Assembly: GCA_948468225.1 (NCBI GenBank)
Contig: CAOKHH010000007.1
Location: 1 to 57,309, forward strand
Source of the DNA: an uncultured Clostridia bacterium
GTDB taxonomy: Bacteria > Bacillota > Clostridia > TANB77 > CAG-508
DNA length: 57,309 nt
Direction: 5' to 3'
Of the stretch, positions 54,339 to 57,309 are shown one piece after another. The stretch's first letter is position 1. Each line of letters starts with the position of its first letter. The position numbers and the translations under genes were made by a program. A model generated the notes under the pieces. The model made no database searches. It was not told the origin of the DNA and saw only the letters and a program-made list of their open reading frames with translations.

Positions 54339-55865
54339 ATGGATAAAAAACTTACAATGCTAATGATATTAGATGGATATGGAATAAATACAAATGATGA
54401 CGGAAATGCTGTAAAACAAGCAAATACACCAACTTTAGATAAACTAATGAAACAAAATCCAAACACACAAATACATACAAGTGGGTTAGATGTTGGCTTA
54501 CCAGATGGACAAATGGGAAATTCGGAGGTAGGACATACAAATATTGGGGCAGGAAGAATTGTGTATCAAGAATTAACAAGAATAACAAAATCAATTGAAG
54601 ATGGGGATTTCTTTAGTATACCAGAACTTGTAGAAGCTATAGAGAATTGTAAGAAAAATCATTCAAAACTACACATAATGGGATTGTTATCAGATGGAGG
54701 AGTTCATAGTCATATACGTCATTTATATGCTTTATTAGAACTTGCTAAGAGAAAAGACTTCGAAGATGTATATGTACATTGCTTTCTAGATGGTAGAGAT
54801 ACACCACCAGCATCAGCAGAAATGTATATATCAGAATTAGAAAAGAAAATGGCTGAAAAAGGTGTTGGAAAAATAGCTAGTATAATAGGTAGATTTTATG
54901 CTATGGACAGAGATAAGAGATGGGAAAGACTAGAAAAAGCATATAGAGCACTAGTATTTGGAGAAGGAGAAAAGGCTGGAAGTGCAATAAAGGCAATAGA
55001 AGATTCTTATCAAAAAGAAGTGTTTGATGAATTTGTTCTTCCAACAGTTATTTGTAATGGAGATGAACCAATTGCAACAATTGGTAATAACGATTCAGTA
55101 ATATTCTTCAATTTCAGACCAGATAGAGCAAGAGAAATAACAAGAACTCTTGTAGATAAAGAATTTAATGAGTTCGAAAAAAAGATTTTTAATTTATATT
55201 ATGTATGTTTTACAAATTATGATGAAACATTACCAAATGTAAATATTGCATTTAAAAAGGATGAAATAAAAAATACATTTGGAGAATATGTAAGTAAATT
55301 AGGATTAACACAATTAAGAATAGCAGAAACAGAAAAATATGCACACGTTACATTCTTCTTTAATGGTGGAGAAGAAAAACAATATCCTGGAGAAGATAGA
55401 ATACTTGTACCTTCACCAAAAGTAGAAACATACGATCTAAAACCAGAAATGAGTGCAATAGAAGTTACAGATAAAGTAGTAGATGCAATAATGAGCGAAA
55501 AATATAATTGCATAATATTAAACTATGCAAACCCAGATATGGTTGGGCATACAGGAAACTTCGATGCAGCAATTAAAGCATTAGAAACAATAGATGCTTG
55601 TGTTGCAAGAGTTGTAGAAGCAGTTGAAACAAAACAAGGAACATTACTAATAACAGCAGACCACGGGAATTCAGAACAAATGGTAGACTATTCAACAGGA
55701 GAGCCACATACAGCACATACAACAAATCCTGTACCTTTAATATTAGTAGGTAGAGATTATAAGCTAAAAACAGGAAAACTTGCAGATTTAGCACCAACAA
55801 TGTTAGATTTAATGGAAGTTGAAATTCCATCAGAAATGACAGGAGAAAGCCTATTAATAAAATAA
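54339..55865 (+). CDS. gpmI: Phosphoglycerate mutase, cofactor-independent
   Basis: Manganese-dependent isomerisation of 3- and 2-phosphoglycerate through a phosphoserine. The 508 residues are normal. The catalytic Ser is in [17 protein letters not shown] near residue 61. [57 protein letters not shown], and the metal ligands in [18 protein letters not shown] and [11 protein letters not shown] are present. It is 22 bases after tpiA. Enolase, the next enzyme, is not in the window. Confidence 0.98.
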   Translation: MDKKLTMLMILDGYGINTNDDGNAVKQANTPTLDKLMKQNPNTQIHTSGLDVGLPDGQMGNSEVGHTNIGAGRIVYQELTRITKSIEDGDFFSIPELVEAIENCKKNHSKLHIMGLLSDGGVHSHIRHLYALLELAKRKDFEDVYVHCFLDGRDTPPASAEMYISELEKKMAEKGVGKIASIIGRFYAMDRDKRWERLEKAYRALVFGEGEKAGSAIKAIEDSYQKEVFDEFVLPTVICNGDEPIATIGNNDSVIFFNFRPDRAREITRTLVDKEFNEFEKKIFNLYYVCFTNYDETLPNVNIAFKKDEIKNTFGEYVSKLGLTQLRIAETEKYAHVTFFFNGGEEKQYPGEDRILVPSPKVETYDLKPEMSAIEVTDKVVDAIMSEKYNCIILNYANPDMVGHTGNFDAAIKALETIDACVARVVEAVETKQGTLLITADHGNSEQMVDYSTGEPHTAHTTNPVPLILVGRDYKLKTGKLADLAPTMLDLMEVEIPSEMTGESLLIK

Positions 55866-55914
55866 TGTTATTAATATTAAAAAATATATATGTAAAATGA
55901 AAGGAGCAATAAAA

Positions 55915-56607
55915 ATGATTTATTCAAAAGAAGTAGAAGAAATGTGTCCAGTTGCAAAAGGAGTAGACCATGGACCTGCACCAATTCCAGAAGAAGGAAA
56001 ATGGGTAAAATCTAAAGAAATTAAAGATATTTCAGGATTAACACACGGTATTGGTTGGTGTGCACCACAACAAGGAGCATGTAAATTAACATTAAATGTT
56101 AAAGAAGGAATAATACAAGAAGCATTAGTTGAAACAATAGGATGTTCAGGAATGACACATTCTGCAGCAATGGCAGGAGAAATATTAGTAGGAAAAACAA
56201 TATTAGAAGCATTAAACACAGACTTAGTTTGTGATGCTATAAACACAGCAATGAGAGAATTATTTTTACAAATAGTATATGGAAGAACACAATCAGCTTT
56301 CTCTGAAGGAGGACTTCCAATAGGTGCAGGCCTAGAAGATTTAGGAAAAGGAACAAGAAGCCAAGTTGGAACAATATACTCAACATTATCAAAAGGTCCA
56401 AGATACTTAGAATTAGCTGAAGGATACATAACAGACATAGGATTAGACAAAGACAATCAAATAATAGGATACAAATATGTAAACTTAGGCAAAATGATGG
56501 AAAACATCAAAAAAGGAATGGAACCATTAGAAGCAATAGAAAAGGCTGCAGGAAAGTATGGTAGATTTGATGAAGCTGTTAAAGTTATAGATCCACGTAA
56601 AGAATAG
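55915..56607 (+). CDS. IscU/NifU-like iron-sulfur scaffold-type protein paired with GGGtGRT protein
   Basis: The 230 residues include CPVAKGVDHGPAPIPEEGKW, GWCAPQQGACKLTLNVKEG and ETIGCSGMTHSAAMAGEIL, with Cys residues placed as in NifU-N/IscU-like folds, then an extended C-terminus (LGKMMENIKKGMEPLEAIEK). This two-gene module with the downstream GGGtGRT protein is common in Clostridia. A cluster-assembly role is inferred from the fold only. The ATG at 55915 has AAAGGAG upstream. Confidence 0.75.
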   Translation: MIYSKEVEEMCPVAKGVDHGPAPIPEEGKWVKSKEIKDISGLTHGIGWCAPQQGACKLTLNVKEGIIQEALVETIGCSGMTHSAAMAGEILVGKTILEALNTDLVCDAINTAMRELFLQIVYGRTQSAFSEGGLPIGAGLEDLGKGTRSQVGTIYSTLSKGPRYLELAEGYITDIGLDKDNQIIGYKYVNLGKMMENIKKGMEPLEAIEKAAGKYGRFDEAVKVIDPRKE

Positions 56608-56610
56608 GGG

Positions 56611-56733
56611 TAAACGAATGAAAAACTTCGTATTACGTCGTTAAATTATAATAAAAAATCCTCAATGTACAAATGTACATTTCCGGTATTTTTATTATAA
56701 TTTGCCTAGTACTACTCGTTTTTGATTCGTTTA
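56611..56733 (+). repeat. Nested-hairpin element, copy B
   Basis: Outer stem TAAACGAATGAAAAAC (56611-56626) with 56718-56733 (one mismatch). Middle stem AAATTATAATAAAAA (56643-56657) with 56689-56703. Inner stem AATGTAC (56664-56670) with 56675-56681. Internal loops are ATCCTC and TCCGGTA, the apical loop AAAT, and the trailing sequence GCCTAGTAC. It has the same design and loops as copy A, with different paired sequences. Confidence 0.8.
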
Positions 56734-56788
56734 CAGAAAAGTAAACAAATAGTAATATATCAATTTTGCTTTGTTTACATTACAATGT

Positions 56789-56815
56789 GTAGGGAACGAC
56801 GCCCTCGTCGTTCCG
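56789..56815 (+). repeat. GTAGGGGC-family repeat, variant, copy 21
   Basis: GTAGGGAACGACGCCCTCGT then CGTTCCG; the GGAACGACG/CGTCGTTCC arms pair. It lies upstream of the GGGtGRT gene. Confidence 0.8.
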
Positions 56816-56855
56816 TATCAACCATAATAATAAATAATATAGGAGGTAGAAATAA

Positions 56856-57309
56856 ATGGCATTATTTGAAAGTTATGAAAGAAGAATTAATCAAATTAAA
56901 CCAGTAATGGAAAAATACGGAATAAAAGATTTTGAAGATGCACTAAATATTTGTAAAGAAAAGGGATTTAATCCTTATGATATAACAAAAAGTGTTCAAC
57001 CAATATGTTTTGAAAATGCATGCTGGGCTTACACATTAGGTGCAGCAATAGCAATAAAAAAAGGAGATAAAAAGGCAGCAGATGCAGCTAAATCAATAGG
57101 AGAGGGATTACAAGCATTTTGTATACCAGGCTCTGTTGCAGACGATAGAAAAGTTGGTTTAGGTCACGGAAATTTAGCATCAATGCTATTATCAGAAGAA
57201 ACAAAATGCTTCGCATTTTTAGCAGGACACGAAAGTTTTGCTGCAGCTGAAGGTGCAATAGGAATTGCAAAATCAGCAAACAAAGTTAGAAAAGAGCCAT
57301 TAAAAGTAA
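56856..57309 (+). CDS. GGGtGRT-family protein, 3'-truncated by window edge
   Basis: The first 151 residues of a longer protein: ALFESYERRINQIKPVMEKY at the start, IKDFEDALNICKEKGFNPYD, FENACWAYTLGAAIAIK, and IGEGLQAFCIPGSVADDRKV then GLGHGNLASMLLSEETKCFA. These match the clostridial GGGtGRT proteins normally encoded beside the IscU-like gene just upstream. The name-giving motif lies beyond the window edge. AGGAGG precedes the ATG. The frame is open at 57309. The function is unknown. Confidence 0.8.
   Translation, partial: MALFESYERRINQIKPVMEKYGIKDFEDALNICKEKGFNPYDITKSVQPICFENACWAYTLGAAIAIKKGDKKAADAAKSIGEGLQAFCIPGSVADDRKVGLGHGNLASMLLSEETKCFAFLAGHESFAAAEGAIGIAKSANKVRKEPLKV

Overview
This is a contig piece from a very AT-rich (roughly 27-30% GC by eye), spore-forming, Gram-positive Clostridia-type bacterium, most likely an uncultivated gut Firmicute. 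SpoVS, a YtfJ/GerW sporulation protein, MurE, MreB/Mbl, an LCP wall-polymer ligase, a monofunctional large PurL and the scpA-DUF2953-ytfJ neighbourhood all fit. The assignment rests on gene content, not on a 16S gene. Almost all genes lie on the + strand. No rRNA, tRNA, CRISPR array or insertion sequence was found.

Layout. 1-4700: purine genes (purL, cut at the left edge; a small membrane protein; purB). 4.9-7.9 kb: ymdB, spoVS and a family 5 solute-binding protein. 8.0-15.7 kb: recA (strong promoter and a LexA-like operator), recX, scpA (without scpB), a DUF2953 protein, ytfJ, ftsY, a UPF0182 membrane protein and a DUF5665 protein. 15.9-36.4 kb: GH5 glucanase and a surface-polysaccharide locus with dehydratase, aminotransferase, initiating sugar transferase, several GT2 enzymes, Wzy, GT52-like transferase, Wzx, a NeuA-PseG fusion, a nonulosonate synthase, an LCP ligase and, facing the other way, a GT-C-like membrane protein. 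36.6-41.2 kb: carA-carB behind a possible attenuator. 41.5-50.9 kb: Rpn-type nuclease, argS, cyclophilin, ylmH, mreB, mtaB, a MurE-like ligase and an Asn-rich protein. 51-55.9 kb: lower glycolysis (gap-pgk-tpiA-gpmI). 55.9-57.3 kb: an IscU-like protein and a GGGtGRT protein cut at the right edge.

Main discovery. Three conserved genes (ftsY, the UPF0182 gene, mtaB) are each broken by one extra base. In all three the extra base is a C that creates an in-frame CGG codon, and in all three skipping that C restores the family sequence with a conserved glycine (GGA, GGT, GGA). I read every CGG trinucleotide in the window against its gene frame. Several dozen occur across codon boundaries, but I found no other in-frame CGG in roughly 17,000 codons. 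CGT, CGC and CGA are used as ordinary arginine codons. CGG therefore appears to be withdrawn as an arginine codon and to mark a +1 frameshift, or CGGN is read as a four-base glycine codon. That would be a recoding system rather than three random pseudogenes.

Second theme: structured repeats. About 21 copies of a short GC-rich palindromic repeat (GTAGGGGC...CCG) sit mainly just upstream of genes. One is translated in frame inside carA and two provide the stop codons of the preceding genes. Two copies of a nested-hairpin element (53284-53409 and 56611-56733) have identical loops but completely different, compensating stems. Three further long inverted repeats have 17-22 bp arms unique to each copy.
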